Origin: Flavobacteriales bacterium
Lineage (GTDB): Bacteria > Bacteroidota > Bacteroidia > Flavobacteriales_F > PHOS-HE28
Reading direction: 5' to 3'
NCBI GenBank assembly: GCA_023957375.1
Contig: JAMLHB010000002.1
Span: 744,001 to 808,000, forward strand
DNA length: 64,000 bases
A program made the translations under genes and the position numbers. Shown piece after piece: positions 28,421 through 36,778 of this stretch. The stretch's first letter is position 1; every line of letters starts with the position of its first letter. The notes beneath the pieces were generated by a model. The model saw nothing but the letters and a program-made list of their open reading frames with translations. It was not told the DNA's origin and made no database searches.

Positions 28421-29128
28421 ATGGGCGCAACACAGGCACTTCAAGCCGCGGCCGGCATCCCGGCACTGGAGGTCCGCAACGTGAACAAGCACTTCCGCGA
28501 CCCGGTGGACCTGCACGTGTTGAAAGGCGTGAACATGGCCGTGGGCCGGGGCGAATTCGTCAGCATCACCGGAAAAAGCGGCTGCGGAAAGAGCACGTTG
28601 CTGTACATCCTCAGCACCATGGACACGGATTACGACGGGGAGCTCCACATCGATGGCGAAGCCACGCGCAACGCGGACCGGGCGCGGCTGGCCCGGATCC
28701 GCAACGAAAAGATCGGCTTCGTGTTCCAGTTCCACTACCTGCTGCCCGAGTTCAGCGTGCTGCGCAATGTGATGTTGCCCGGGCTGAAGCTGGGGCTGAA
28801 GACCCATGAGGAAGTGGAGCACCGCGCCATGGCCTTGCTGAAGGACCTCGGCATCGCGGACCAAGCCTTGAAACATGCCAACCAGGTGAGCGGCGGCCAA
28901 AAACAGCGGGTAGCCATCGCGCGGGCCCTGATCAACAACCCCGTGATCGTCATGGGCGACGAACCCACCGGCAACTTGGACAGCCACAACACGGAGATCG
29001 TCTTCGACATCTTCCGCCGCATCGCCAACGAGCACCAGCGCAGCCTGCTGGTGGTGACCCACGACCAGGACTTCGCCAAACGCACCGACCGCATCATCGA
29101 GATGGACGACGGGCGGATCATTTCGTGA
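28421..29128 (+). CDS. lolD: ABC transporter ATP-binding protein (LolD/MacB-like)
   Basis: A 235-residue ATPase of the lipoprotein-release/MacB group. Walker A GKSGCGKST, Q-loop IGFVFQFHYLLPEFSVLRNV, signature VSGGQKQRVAIARAL, Walker B VIVMGDEPTGNLD and the H-loop VVTHDQDF are all intact. The EFxSITGKSGCGKSTLLYIL start and the FQFHxLLPEF segment are typical of LolD, which powers lipoprotein transfer with LolC/E; no permease gene is adjacent, as is common in Bacteroidota. Confidence 0.9.
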   Translation: MGATQALQAAAGIPALEVRNVNKHFRDPVDLHVLKGVNMAVGRGEFVSITGKSGCGKSTLLYILSTMDTDYDGELHIDGEATRNADRARLARIRNEKIGFVFQFHYLLPEFSVLRNVMLPGLKLGLKTHEEVEHRAMALLKDLGIADQALKHANQVSGGQKQRVAIARALINNPVIVMGDEPTGNLDSHNTEIVFDIFRRIANEHQRSLLVVTHDQDFAKRTDRIIEMDDGRIIS

Positions 29129-29164
29129 CCAGGTGGCCTCGTGAAAGGAACGGTCCACAAATAC

Positions 29165-29195
29165 AAAGGGCCGCCCTTTTCCGGAGCAGCCCTTT
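29165..29195. terminator. Possible bidirectional terminator between lolD and tRNA-Ala
   Basis: AAAGGG CCG CCCTTTT (29165-29180) makes a compact stem ending in T4 on the plus strand, and AAAGGGC can also pair with GCCCTTT at 29189-29195. It sits 36 bases after the lolD stop and 5 bases from the 3' end of the tRNA on the other strand. Confidence 0.45.
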
Positions 29196-29199
29196 CCCG

Positions 29200-29273
<74 letters not shown>

Positions 29274-29340
29274 GTGATGTCAACCCGTTTCCCGCCGTTG
29301 GGGAAATGGGTTGGCAAAGATAATCGAATCCGTGATCCGC

Positions 29341-32004
29341 TCAACGGCGGCTTTCTTTTCGGAATTGTGCCAAGATCCCATGCCATTCCGTCTGTGAGCG
29401 GATGCGGCGTTGCCCACTGCCCACCTGCCTGGGATGGCCGACACCCTTGCCGTTGCCCAGTACGCGGGCCTTCACATTGTCCGCCCATTGCAGTTCCAGG
29501 TGATCCATTACCTCGGCCCTGTGGCGTTTGTCCAGGATGGGAAACATGGCTTCCACGCGGCGGTCCATGTTGCGCTGCATCCAATCGGCACTGGAGAGGA
29601 ACACCAAGGGTTTGCCTGCATGGTGGAACACATAGGCCCGGGCATGTTCCAGAAAGCGGTCCACGATACTGATGGCCTGAATGGAATTGCCTTTGCCCGG
29701 CACCAGGCAGCAGATCCCGCGGACGATCAGGCGCACCTGTACGCCGGCACGATCGGCCTGGTACAACCGGCGGATCAGTGGCCGGTCCTCCAGGCTGTTC
29801 AGCTTTAGCAGGATGGAGGCCGTTCTACCCTGCAGGGCCTGCTCGATCTCACGGTCAATGGCATGCTCCAGAAAGCTCCGCAATTGATAGGGTGAGGTGA
29901 TCACCTGCCGGGTACGGCCGGGGGGCGAGTTGCGCATCAGGTCATGCATGATCCCGGCCACCTCGGCGGTGATCGCCTTGCGTGCGGTGCATAGGGCCAT
30001 GTCCGCATAGGTGCCCGCCGTATCCTCGTTGAAGTTGCCGGTACCCAGGCAGGCATAGCGCTTCACGCCACCGGCCTGCTTGCGTTCGATCAGCAACAGT
30101 TTGCAATGCACTTTATACCCCGCGATACCGTAGGATACCCGTGCCCCGGCCTTGGCGAGCACCCTGCCCCACCGCAGGTTGTTCCCCTCGTCGAAGCGGG
30201 CCAACGCTTCCAGCAGCACGTCCACCCGCTTGCCACGCCGCGCAGCCATGGCCAGGGCCTTGCATACGCGCGAGCGCTCCGCCACCCGGTACAAGGTGAT
30301 GGCGATGTGCTTGACGGCAGGATCTTCCGCAGCCCGTTCCACCAAGCGCACCACGGCTGAAAAATCATCGTAGGGAAAGTGCAGCAGGGCATCCCTGCGG
30401 TCCAACTGGCGGAAGGGGTCCCCCTTCGTGAGCAGCGGATGCCCAAGCGGGGCCATGGGCGGCTCCTTCAACTCGGGCCTGCCTGCCACCGGCAGGTTGG
30501 CCAGGTCGGCCAGGCGGTGGTAACGCCCCCCGGCAAGCAGGTCGGCTTCCTTCAACCCCAAGGCACACCGCACGCGCTCCACCAACGGGCGCGGCATCTT
30601 CCGGTCGAAGAGCAAGCGCGCCGGATTGCCTTTCCCGCGTTTGTGCAGGCTCCGCCGCACCTTCAGGGCCAGGTCGTCGGAGAATTCCTCGTCCAGGTTC
30701 AGTTCCGCATCGCGGGAAAGCTCCACGGCATGGCTGCTTTCCAGGTGCCACCCCTTGAAGCAGGTGGCGGCACCCGCACGGACCGCATCATCCAAATACA
30801 TCAGGTCCGTACGGCCCGGCGCAGCGGGCAGCACCAGGAACCGCCCCAGCTTCCGCGAAGGCACGTTCATCAGCACCAAGCGTTCCTTGGCGCGGTTGCG
30901 CCGTGAAAGCCGCATCAGCAGGTATAGCTGGCCATCCCGGATGAAGGGTGCATCCTCCCCGTGCAGGTCCACGGGTTGCAGCAGGGGTGCCACACGGGCA
31001 TGGAACAGCTCCAGCACGGCTTGGTGTTGGCGTTGGGAGAGCTGGCCGGGTTTAAGGAAGCGGATCCCCTGTTTGCGCAAGCCGGGCACCAGCATGTCGG
31101 TATACAAGGCCCCCACCTCGGCCAGCTGGCCCTGCGCTTCCTTGTTGATCTGCTTGATCAGCTTGTCCGCGGGCACTTCCAACGCCGACCGGTTCCACTT
31201 GCCCAGATGGCTCAGTGCGCGCAATTGGGCCACGCGCACCCGGTAAAACTCATCCATGTTTCCGCCGTGGATGGCCACGAACTTCAACCGGTCCAGGAGC
31301 GGCACCGAGGGATCCCGGGCCTCTTGCAGCACTCGTGCATTGAAGGCAAGCCAGCTGAGGTCGCGGTTGGCCACTTGTTCATCGCGGGGGAGCACCGGCC
31401 GGGCCGGGCCACCACCCAGCTCTTGGCGCAACAAGGCGATGTTCTTGGCCTTTTGCCGGCCAAAGCGGCGCCGGGCATAGGGGGTCAGGAAGCGATGGGC
31501 TTCCAGGTAGGCCAGGTCGTTCCTCAACCATTCGCCGGCGTCAATGGGGTGGCCCAGTAGTGCCTCGCGCTCCAAGCGCAGGCGTTCGCCCCTTTCCATG
31601 AAATCGGACTGGCCTGCCTTGGCCTGGTCCGCATCCCGCAATACGCGTTGCGCCAGGCTGCGCGGAACGGCATCCCGGTGCGTGGCCATGATCATGCTGC
31701 ACACCTTGCGGACAAGGCGGTCCTCCATGCCGCGTGCCGTCAACCATTTCGATGCCAGCCTTGCACTTTCCTCCTCATGGCCCTCCTGGCGGTATGCATA
31801 GCCCGTGTCGTGGAAAAGTGCCGCCATTTCCAGCAACAGCAGGTCCCCGCCCGCCACGCCCGATGCGCGACCGATCTCCACCGCCGTGCGGGCCACGTCC
31901 ATCGCGTGCTCCAAGTCGTGATAGGGCAAGCGTTGGCCGATGTGCTTCAGGAAAAAGCGGCGCACATGCAAGCGTGCTTTTTCCACCAAGCTGGGCGTTA
32001 GCAT
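29341..32004 (-). CDS. ppk1: HD-domain / polyphosphate kinase 1 fusion
   Basis: An 887-residue fusion. Residues about 1-190 are an HD-superfamily metal phosphohydrolase-like domain: HDLEHAMD at 29-36 and the HD pair FHDTGY at 64-69, with a later MIMATHRD. From about 212 (NRDLSWLAFNARVLQEA) the chain is a full polyphosphate kinase 1, with the autophosphorylated His in GYKVHCKLLLIER and the second catalytic His region YVFHHAGKPLVFLSSADWM. PPK1 reversibly moves the ATP gamma-phosphate to polyphosphate. ATG 32004 is used; the upstream ATG at 32103 overlaps the divergent gene. The HD part could hydrolyse a nucleotide signal or polyphosphate; that is inference. Confidence 0.9.
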   Translation of the reverse strand: MLTPSLVEKARLHVRRFFLKHIGQRLPYHDLEHAMDVARTAVEIGRASGVAGGDLLLLEMAALFHDTGYAYRQEGHEEESARLASKWLTARGMEDRLVRKVCSMIMATHRDAVPRSLAQRVLRDADQAKAGQSDFMERGERLRLEREALLGHPIDAGEWLRNDLAYLEAHRFLTPYARRRFGRQKAKNIALLRQELGGGPARPVLPRDEQVANRDLSWLAFNARVLQEARDPSVPLLDRLKFVAIHGGNMDEFYRVRVAQLRALSHLGKWNRSALEVPADKLIKQINKEAQGQLAEVGALYTDMLVPGLRKQGIRFLKPGQLSQRQHQAVLELFHARVAPLLQPVDLHGEDAPFIRDGQLYLLMRLSRRNRAKERLVLMNVPSRKLGRFLVLPAAPGRTDLMYLDDAVRAGAATCFKGWHLESSHAVELSRDAELNLDEEFSDDLALKVRRSLHKRGKGNPARLLFDRKMPRPLVERVRCALGLKEADLLAGGRYHRLADLANLPVAGRPELKEPPMAPLGHPLLTKGDPFRQLDRRDALLHFPYDDFSAVVRLVERAAEDPAVKHIAITLYRVAERSRVCKALAMAARRGKRVDVLLEALARFDEGNNLRWGRVLAKAGARVSYGIAGYKVHCKLLLIERKQAGGVKRYACLGTGNFNEDTAGTYADMALCTARKAITAEVAGIMHDLMRNSPPGRTRQVITSPYQLRSFLEHAIDREIEQALQGRTASILLKLNSLEDRPLIRRLYQADRAGVQVRLIVRGICCLVPGKGNSIQAISIVDRFLEHARAYVFHHAGKPLVFLSSADWMQRNMDRRVEAMFPILDKRHRAEVMDHLELQWADNVKARVLGNGKGVGHPRQVGSGQRRIRSQTEWHGILAQFRKESRR

Positions 32005-32083
32005 GGGGGTCGAATGTAGTCCATGGCAACGCGGCCTTGCGGTAGGCTTATGCGCCGTTGCGCCTACCTTGGCAGGGCCGCCC

Positions 32084-33013
32084 ATGGACAGCCGATCGAT
32101 CACCCCGCTGCTTTCCAGCCTGGATACGGATGCCTGGTTGTTCGCCTATGGGGGGGATTTTACGGAGGACCACTCCGCCCGTTTACTTGAGCTTGCCTCG
32201 CTCGCGGGCGGACAATTCGACGGGTTCAACGCCAAGCAAGCCGGTTATGTGCTGGTGGAAGCGTACCAAAACATCATCCGGCACCGGGCCAAGTTGCCGG
32301 TGTCCGGGAGCTGCGGCCCTGGAGAGGGCCTGTTCGTTTTTCGCATCGACCGGAACGGGCTGGGCGTGTACACCGGCAATGCGGTCACCGGGTCCGCCGC
32401 CTCCGAGCTGGACCAAGCCCTGGCATCACTCCGCAACAAGGATGCCTCGGAGCTGAAATTACTTTTCCTACGTGGCATCCAACAGCCCGGGTCACCCGGC
32501 CAGCGCGGGGCCGGGCTGGGTTTGATCGAGATGGTCCGCCGCAGTGGCGCGGACCCGAAGTGGTCTTTTGGGCCCATGCACGCAGGGCACCAGTGGTTCT
32601 CCCTGGTACTGGAACAGGAGGCCAGGCCCCGGCAGGATAGTTTACAGGCCCTGGTGGAAGAGCATCTGTGCCCTTGGATGCTGGGCAACGGGGTGGTCTG
32701 CCTGCAGGTTGCCCCGTGGTCGCCCGGCCTGGGGGAAACGCTGATGAGCATGGCCCGAACAGAAGTTCCGTTACGTATCGGAACCTCCCAAAGCGGGCCG
32801 GCAACCCGTGAACAAGGTCCGTCCGCCTTCATGTCGCAACTGGCCGTGGGCCACCGGATGGCATTCCTGCTTCATGGCAGGGACCGACACCAGCTCAGCA
32901 TCGGCGGACAGCCCGGCCCCCAAAGTGGGTTGCACGGGCACCATGCCCCCATGTCCGGGGCGGCGGCACGCCCTGCCGGCCAGCCCCTGGCCTGGTTTCA
33001 TGGGGCATGGTGA
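32084..33013 (+). CDS. SiaB-family protein kinase (DUF6272) with unusual C-terminal extension
   Basis: A 309-residue protein whose first about 175 residues match the SiaB type: GHKL-like AGYVLVEAYQNIIRHRAKLP (N-box) and QRGAGLGLIEMVRRSG (G-box). SiaB-type kinases phosphorylate anti-anti-sigma-like partners. The last about 120 residues are poorly conserved-looking, Gly/Pro/His-rich at the end (SGLHGHHAPMSGAAARPAGQ), and not recognised. ATG 32084 is chosen because TACCTTGG, a -7-like element, sits 12 bases upstream. Divergent from ppk1. Confidence 0.72.
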   Translation: MDSRSITPLLSSLDTDAWLFAYGGDFTEDHSARLLELASLAGGQFDGFNAKQAGYVLVEAYQNIIRHRAKLPVSGSCGPGEGLFVFRIDRNGLGVYTGNAVTGSAASELDQALASLRNKDASELKLLFLRGIQQPGSPGQRGAGLGLIEMVRRSGADPKWSFGPMHAGHQWFSLVLEQEARPRQDSLQALVEEHLCPWMLGNGVVCLQVAPWSPGLGETLMSMARTEVPLRIGTSQSGPATREQGPSAFMSQLAVGHRMAFLLHGRDRHQLSIGGQPGPQSGLHGHHAPMSGAAARPAGQPLAWFHGAW

Positions 33014-33277
33014 ACGGGTTCCTTACCATCGTGAACCACAAATTAGTCCGACCCCGCTGTGGCGGGATAGGTTTTGCTTGCTCGTTTTCCGCACTACTTC
33101 CCCGGAGGTCCAGTGCAGAAGCTACGGCTACGGCACCGGCCCCCGGATCGACCTGCGAAAAAACAGCCGCACATCCGTTGGCTTGATCTGAAGTTCAAGA
33201 TGGCTTAACATTTTCAGGCAGATCAAACTTCCGTCCGGCGCAACGATCCATACAGGCTTTGCGTATTGCATGGTGAG

Positions 33278-33439
33278 ATGCGTAAATGGTACCGACATAT
33301 CACCGGGCAGCTGCACCGCTTTGAGGCGTGGTTTGCCGATCGTTTCGGTTGGTTCTTCACCAACGGAATGAAGCAGAGAGGGAGTGCTGCACCCACGCCG
33401 GACATGGGACCGGTGGAGGTGGCACCGCCTACAGCTTGA
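33278..33439 (+). CDS. Small 53-residue protein of unknown function
   Basis: ATG at 33278 opens a 53-codon frame ending TGA at 33437-33439. The product begins MRKWYRHITGQLHRFEAWFA and contains DRFGWFFTNGMKQ, an aromatic-rich segment that looks conserved-protein-like, then a Pro/Ala tail. It overlaps the 3' end of the convergent aldehyde dehydrogenase gene by 11 bases. Composition and amphipathic aromatic helix suggest a membrane-associated small protein. The 264-base gap before it holds a short GC hairpin near 33054 and nothing else recognised. Confidence 0.5.
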   Translation: MRKWYRHITGQLHRFEAWFADRFGWFFTNGMKQRGSAAPTPDMGPVEVAPPTA

Positions 33440-34871
33440 TGCACACGTTGCGCGCCTCCGTAAAGAAGTTGAGCGCCTCCATTCCGCCTTCGCGGCCTAC
33501 ACCGCTGTGCTTCATGCCGCCGAACGGGGTGCGCAAGTCCCGAAGCATCCAGCAATTCACCCATACGATGCCGCTCTTCATCAGCCGCGCCAGGCGGTGC
33601 ATGCGGCTGCCATTGGAGGTCCACAGCACGCTGGCCAGGCCGTAACGCGTACCGTTGGCGGCCTGCACGGCTTCCTCTTCGGTATCGAAAGGCTGGATGG
33701 TGACCACCGGCCCGAAGATCTCCTCCTGGTTGGTGCGGCATCCGGGCCCGAGCCCTTCGATCACCGTGGGTGCGATGAACCACCCCCCTGCCAAGGGGCC
33801 GTCTAATTCCACCCGGTGGCCGCCACAGAGCACTGCGCCACCTTCTTCCTTGGCCAAGGCCACATGGTTGAGCACCTTGTGCAAGTGCGCTTCGCTGACC
33901 ACTGCACCGATGTCCGTGGATGCCACTGCGGGATCGCCCACGCGCAACGCCTTCACGCGCTGCACGAAGGCCTCCTTGAACCGTGGATACAGGGAGCGTT
34001 CCACCAGGATGCGCGAGCCGCACAGGCAGATCTGGCCCTGGTTGCTGAACGAGGAGCGCACGGTCTCCTTGAGCATTTCCTCAAAATCACAATCCGCAAA
34101 CACCAGCACGGGGTTCTTCCCTCCCAGCTCCAAGCTCAGCTTCTTGAACATCGGCGCCGCCACCGCGGCAATGCGGGCGCCCGTGGCAGTTCCGCCTGTA
34201 AACGAAATGGCCGGGATGGAAGGGTGTGCCGTGATGGCCGCGCCCACCTTGGGGCCAGTGCCCTGCACGATGTTCAGCACCCCCGGCGGGAGCCCTGCCT
34301 CCATGCAGCGTTCGGCCAGCATCATGCTGGTGAGCGGCGTGATCTCCGAAGGCTTGGCCACCACCGTGCACCCGGCAGCCAACGCCGGTGCGATCTTCCA
34401 GGTGAACAGGTACAGGGGCAGGTTCCATGGGCTGATGCACCCCGCCACGCCCACGGGCTGCCGGTCGGTGTAGTTCACCGCTTGGTCATCGGTGATGTGG
34501 GCCGCACTTTCCTGGTGCAGGATGGCCGTGGCGAAGAAGCGCAGGTTGGCAATGGCCCGGGGGATGTCCACCTCCATGGCCAAGTGCACAGGTTTGCCGT
34601 TGTCGCGGCTTTCGGCGCGGGCGAAGCCGTCCAGGTCGCGTTCCACCAGGGCCGCGACGCGCATCAGTGCATCATGGCGGCCTTGGCGGCCCAGGGCCAC
34701 CCATGCGGGGCCGGCCTTTTCCGCAGCGGCCACGGCCAGTTCCACGTCTTCCGGGCCGCTGTCGGCGATGCGGGCAAACACGCGCCCCTCGGCGGGCGCA
34801 AAACCGTCCAACCACGCGCCTGAACGCGCCGGCGCCAAGGTTCCGCCGATGTAGTTGAGGATTTCCTGCAT
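33429..34871 (-). CDS. NAD-dependent aldehyde dehydrogenase (ALDH8/hydroxymuconic-semialdehyde-type)
   Basis: Oxidises an aldehyde to the acid with NAD(P). The 480-residue product has the cofactor region KPSEITPLT, FTGGTATGARIA, the Glu motif LELGGKNPVLVF and the catalytic Cys in FSNQGQICLCGSRILVE. The ICLC form of the Cys loop is typical of the 2-aminomuconic/2-hydroxymuconic semialdehyde group (ALDH8), so a role in aerobic aromatic or tryptophan breakdown is possible but unproved. ATG 34871 follows a TACCTTTG promoter element by 7 bases; the longer frame to 35009 is rejected. Confidence 0.88.
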   Translation of the reverse strand: MQEILNYIGGTLAPARSGAWLDGFAPAEGRVFARIADSGPEDVELAVAAAEKAGPAWVALGRQGRHDALMRVAALVERDLDGFARAESRDNGKPVHLAMEVDIPRAIANLRFFATAILHQESAAHITDDQAVNYTDRQPVGVAGCISPWNLPLYLFTWKIAPALAAGCTVVAKPSEITPLTSMMLAERCMEAGLPPGVLNIVQGTGPKVGAAITAHPSIPAISFTGGTATGARIAAVAAPMFKKLSLELGGKNPVLVFADCDFEEMLKETVRSSFSNQGQICLCGSRILVERSLYPRFKEAFVQRVKALRVGDPAVASTDIGAVVSEAHLHKVLNHVALAKEEGGAVLCGGHRVELDGPLAGGWFIAPTVIEGLGPGCRTNQEEIFGPVVTIQPFDTEEEAVQAANGTRYGLASVLWTSNGSRMHRLARLMKSGIVWVNCWMLRDLRTPFGGMKHSGVGREGGMEALNFFTEARNVCIKL

Positions 34872-34878
34872 GGTGAAG

Positions 34879-34886
34879 CAAAGGTA
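34879..34886 (-). promoter_or_regulatory. -7 promoter element (TACCTTTG) for the aldehyde dehydrogenase gene
   Basis: Exact TAnnTTTG match on the minus strand, 7 bases before the ATG; the arrangement TACCTTTG-CTTCACC-ATG nearly repeats that of the DinB gene. Confidence 0.5.
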
Positions 34887-34973
34887 GGAGGTGGCCCTGT
34901 GCCCTGCCCGGGGTGGAAGCAGGGCCTGGCGGGTTACCCGTTCGTTGCGCGGCACGCAAGAGCACAAGGGGCA

Positions 34974-35189
34974 GGCCGAAACGCGCGCCAGACGGTTGGA
35001 GCAGTTCATCGGTATATTGGAACGCGGCGAAACGTTCTACCGAACAACCTTGCCATGAGCGACCACGAAGTACGCACCACCCGGATCATCGCCGCCCCGT
35101 GCGGGCGGGTCTTCGCCGCATGGACCGATCCCGCGCAATTGGCGCATTGGTGGGGGCCGAACGGTTTCACCAACACCTTCCATCGTTTC
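34974..35189 (+). repeat. Upstream copy of a direct duplication (offset exactly 940 bp)
   Basis: About 216 bases here are nearly identical, without indels, to 35914-36129. The segment spans the 3' end of a ydeI-like gene (the frame reads AETRARRLEQFIG...ERGETFY) and the 5' end of an SRPBCC gene. It shows that a ydeI-SRPBCC pair was once tandemly duplicated; the left copy has lost most of both genes. Confidence 0.85.
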
Positions 35190-35202
35190 AGGCCCAAAAC
35201 TC
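35055..35202 (+). pseudogene. 5' remnant of a duplicated SRPBCC/AHSA1 gene
   Basis: The first about 45 codons (MSDHEVRTTRIIAAPCGRVF, then AAWTDPAQLAHWWGPNGF) match the intact gene at 35995 almost residue for residue. Homology stops at about 35189 and an inverted-repeat element begins at 35203. The frame runs on to 35378 with unrelated residues, so any product would lack most of the START-like cavity. Confidence 0.8.
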
Positions 35203-35334
35203 ACGCGAGCGTCCACGCTCGTGTGCCTTGCACCATCATTGTAGCGCACAAGGGCATGGTCTTCCACGAACTTGCAACGTCCACTCATGAAGATACTGGC
35301 TGCGTAGTGACGACACGAGCGTGGACGCTCGCGT
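35203..35334. mobile_element. 132 bp MITE-like element with 22 bp perfect terminal inverted repeats
   Basis: The ends 35203-35224 (opening ACGCGAGCGTCCACGC) and 35313-35334 (ending GCGTGGACGCTCGCGT) are exact reverse complements over 22 bases; each end is itself partly palindromic (AGCGTCCACGCT). The 88-base core holds no gene. It abuts the break in the SRPBCC remnant. No clear target duplication is visible, so a dispersed hairpin repeat is an alternative to a transposon derivative. Confidence 0.6.
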
Positions 35335-35398
35335 CAGAGATAGGGCGTTCAATGGGAAATAGCATGAACCTGAATTGAATACACGATTTGAAGATCAC

Positions 35399-35983
35399 AT
35401 GAGCGCGAACAACCCCAAGCAACAAGAGATCCTCTCCTTCGAGACCGCCAAGGACTGGGAAACCTGGTTAGCCAAGCACCACGCGACCTCCAAGGGCGTG
35501 TTCATCCGCGTGGGCAAGAAGGGCAGCGGCATCCGCTCCATCACCTGCCCCGAAGCCCTGGAAGTGGCGCTGTGCCATGGTTGGATCGACGCCATACGGA
35601 AAAGCAATGATGCCAAGACCTTCCTGCAGCGCTATGCCCCGCGCGGCCCGCAGAGCATTTGGAGCGAGATCAACAAGAAGTCCGTGCAAGCCTTGATCAA
35701 GGCCAATCTGATGCACCCGGCGGGGCTTGCTGCCGTGGAGCGTGCCAAGGAAAATGGACAATGGAACAAGGCTTATGCACCGGCCAGCAGCATCACCGCG
35801 CCGCCTGATCTGGAGGCCATGTTGAAGAAGAACAAGAAGGCCCGCGACTTCTTCGCCACGCTGAAAGGCAGCAACCGTTACGCCTTTCTGCACCGGCTGC
35901 ATACGGCCAAGAAGGCCGAAACGCGCGCCAGACGGTTGGAGCAGTTCATCGGCATGTTGGAACGCGGCGAAAGGTTCTACTGA
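35399..35983 (+). CDS. YdeI/OmpD-associated family protein
   Basis: A 194-residue protein of the YdeI/OmdA group (some members linked to peptide resistance). Typical segments are TAKDWETWLAKHHATSKGVF, VGKKGSGIRSITCPEALEVA, CHGWIDAIRKS and RYAPRGPQSIWSEINKKSVQ; the C-terminal KKAETRARRLEQFIGMLERG is the family's conserved end. ATG 35399 is used in place of 35375 as it starts the domain closely. The SRPBCC gene follows after 11 bases and is probably co-transcribed. Confidence 0.88.
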   Translation: MSANNPKQQEILSFETAKDWETWLAKHHATSKGVFIRVGKKGSGIRSITCPEALEVALCHGWIDAIRKSNDAKTFLQRYAPRGPQSIWSEINKKSVQALIKANLMHPAGLAAVERAKENGQWNKAYAPASSITAPPDLEAMLKKNKKARDFFATLKGSNRYAFLHRLHTAKKAETRARRLEQFIGMLERGERFY

Positions 35984-35994
35984 ACAACCTTGCC

Positions 35995-36429
35995 ATGAAC
36001 GATCGCGAAGTACGCACCACCCGTATCATCGCCGCTCCATGCGAACGGGTCTTTGCCGCGTGGACCGATCCCGCGCAATTGGCGCGTTGGTGGGGGCCGA
36101 ACGGTTTCACTAGCACCTTCCATCGTTTCGAGCTGAAGCCGGAGGGTATGTGGGAGTTCACCATGCACGGCCCGAACGGCATGGACTTCCATAACACCTG
36201 CGTATTCAAACGCATCGAACCGCCCGGCTACCTGGAGTTCGACCACTTTAAGGAAATGCACTTCTACAAGGCCATGGTGACGTTCACCGAAGTACCCCGG
36301 GGAACCCGCATCGATTGGGTCATGCGCTTCGATACGGCAGAGGAGCTCGCACCGATCCGCACGTTCATCGAGCAGGCGAATGAGGAGAACCTGGACAAGC
36401 TCGAGCAACTATTGAACGAGTACCGATGA
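35995..36429 (+). CDS. SRPBCC (AHSA1-type START-like) domain protein
   Basis: A 144-residue single-domain ligand-binding-like protein. It opens MNDREVRTTRIIAAPCERVF and has the family hallmark AWTDPAQLARWWGPNGFT, WEFTMHGPNG in the middle and the C-terminal helix ELAPIRTFIEQANEENLDKL. Function unknown; related to Hsp90 activator-like and lipid-binding folds. Intact copy of a family with two decayed copies nearby (35055 and 37490). Confidence 0.88.
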   Translation: MNDREVRTTRIIAAPCERVFAAWTDPAQLARWWGPNGFTSTFHRFELKPEGMWEFTMHGPNGMDFHNTCVFKRIEPPGYLEFDHFKEMHFYKAMVTFTEVPRGTRIDWVMRFDTAEELAPIRTFIEQANEENLDKLEQLLNEYR

Positions 36430-36470
36430 ACGAACACGATCCAGGCTCAAGCCCCGGAATGACATCCTCA

Positions 36471-36547
36471 ACTCGGGCGGGCGTCCGCGCTCGTGCGTAT
36501 GGCATCCTCGTTCAGGTGATCAGGACAGGAGCGTTGACGTGCGTGCA
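36471..36547. repeat. Degenerate inverted repeat resembling the element at 35203
   Basis: CGTCCGCGCTCGT near 36482-36494 resembles the CGTCCACGCTCGT end of the 35203 element, and GGAGCGTTGACG near 36528-36539 resembles its opposite end. The core differs. It may be a decayed second copy. Confidence 0.3.
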
Positions 36548-36582
36548 AGACATGGGGAGGATGGACTCCAGGGATTGTTCTC

Positions 36583-36590
36583 TAATTTTG
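36583..36590 (+). promoter_or_regulatory. -7 promoter element (TAATTTTG)
   Basis: Exact TAnnTTTG match, 25 bases upstream of the 53-codon gene at 36616, in an AT-rich patch. No good -33 element is seen. Confidence 0.45.
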
Positions 36591-36615
36591 TAAGAGTCAT
36601 CTGCCTACGCGCAAA

Positions 36616-36777
36616 ATGAAGTCCATCAAGCGGTTCAGGTCCTTCAAGGAGTTAAAAGCCTTTGAAAGCAGCACAGAAACCCAACTGGTCATTCAGAAGA
36701 GACACCACGCATTCGAAAAGCTCATCGACCAGCTTCGATCCCGGATAACAGCTAAGCGACGAAGCGCAAGGTCATGA
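36616..36777 (+). CDS. Small basic 53-residue protein preceding a nucleotidyltransferase-like gene
   Basis: ATG 36616 to TGA 36775-36777 encodes MKSIKRFRSFKELKAFESST followed by a basic helix (QKRHHAFEKLIDQLRSR). The next gene's ATG follows one base after the stop, so they form a two-gene unit with a good promoter element upstream. The arrangement, a small helical protein plus an AbiEii/MNT-like nucleotidyltransferase, recalls toxin-antitoxin pairs; I do not recognise the family. Confidence 0.55.
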   Translation: MKSIKRFRSFKELKAFESSTETQLVIQKRHHAFEKLIDQLRSRITAKRRSARS

Positions 36778-36778
36778 C

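Noticed and set aside
35055-35378. An intact second SRPBCC gene
   Set aside because: Only the first about 45 codons are homologous; the rest is the inverted-repeat element and unrelated sequence.
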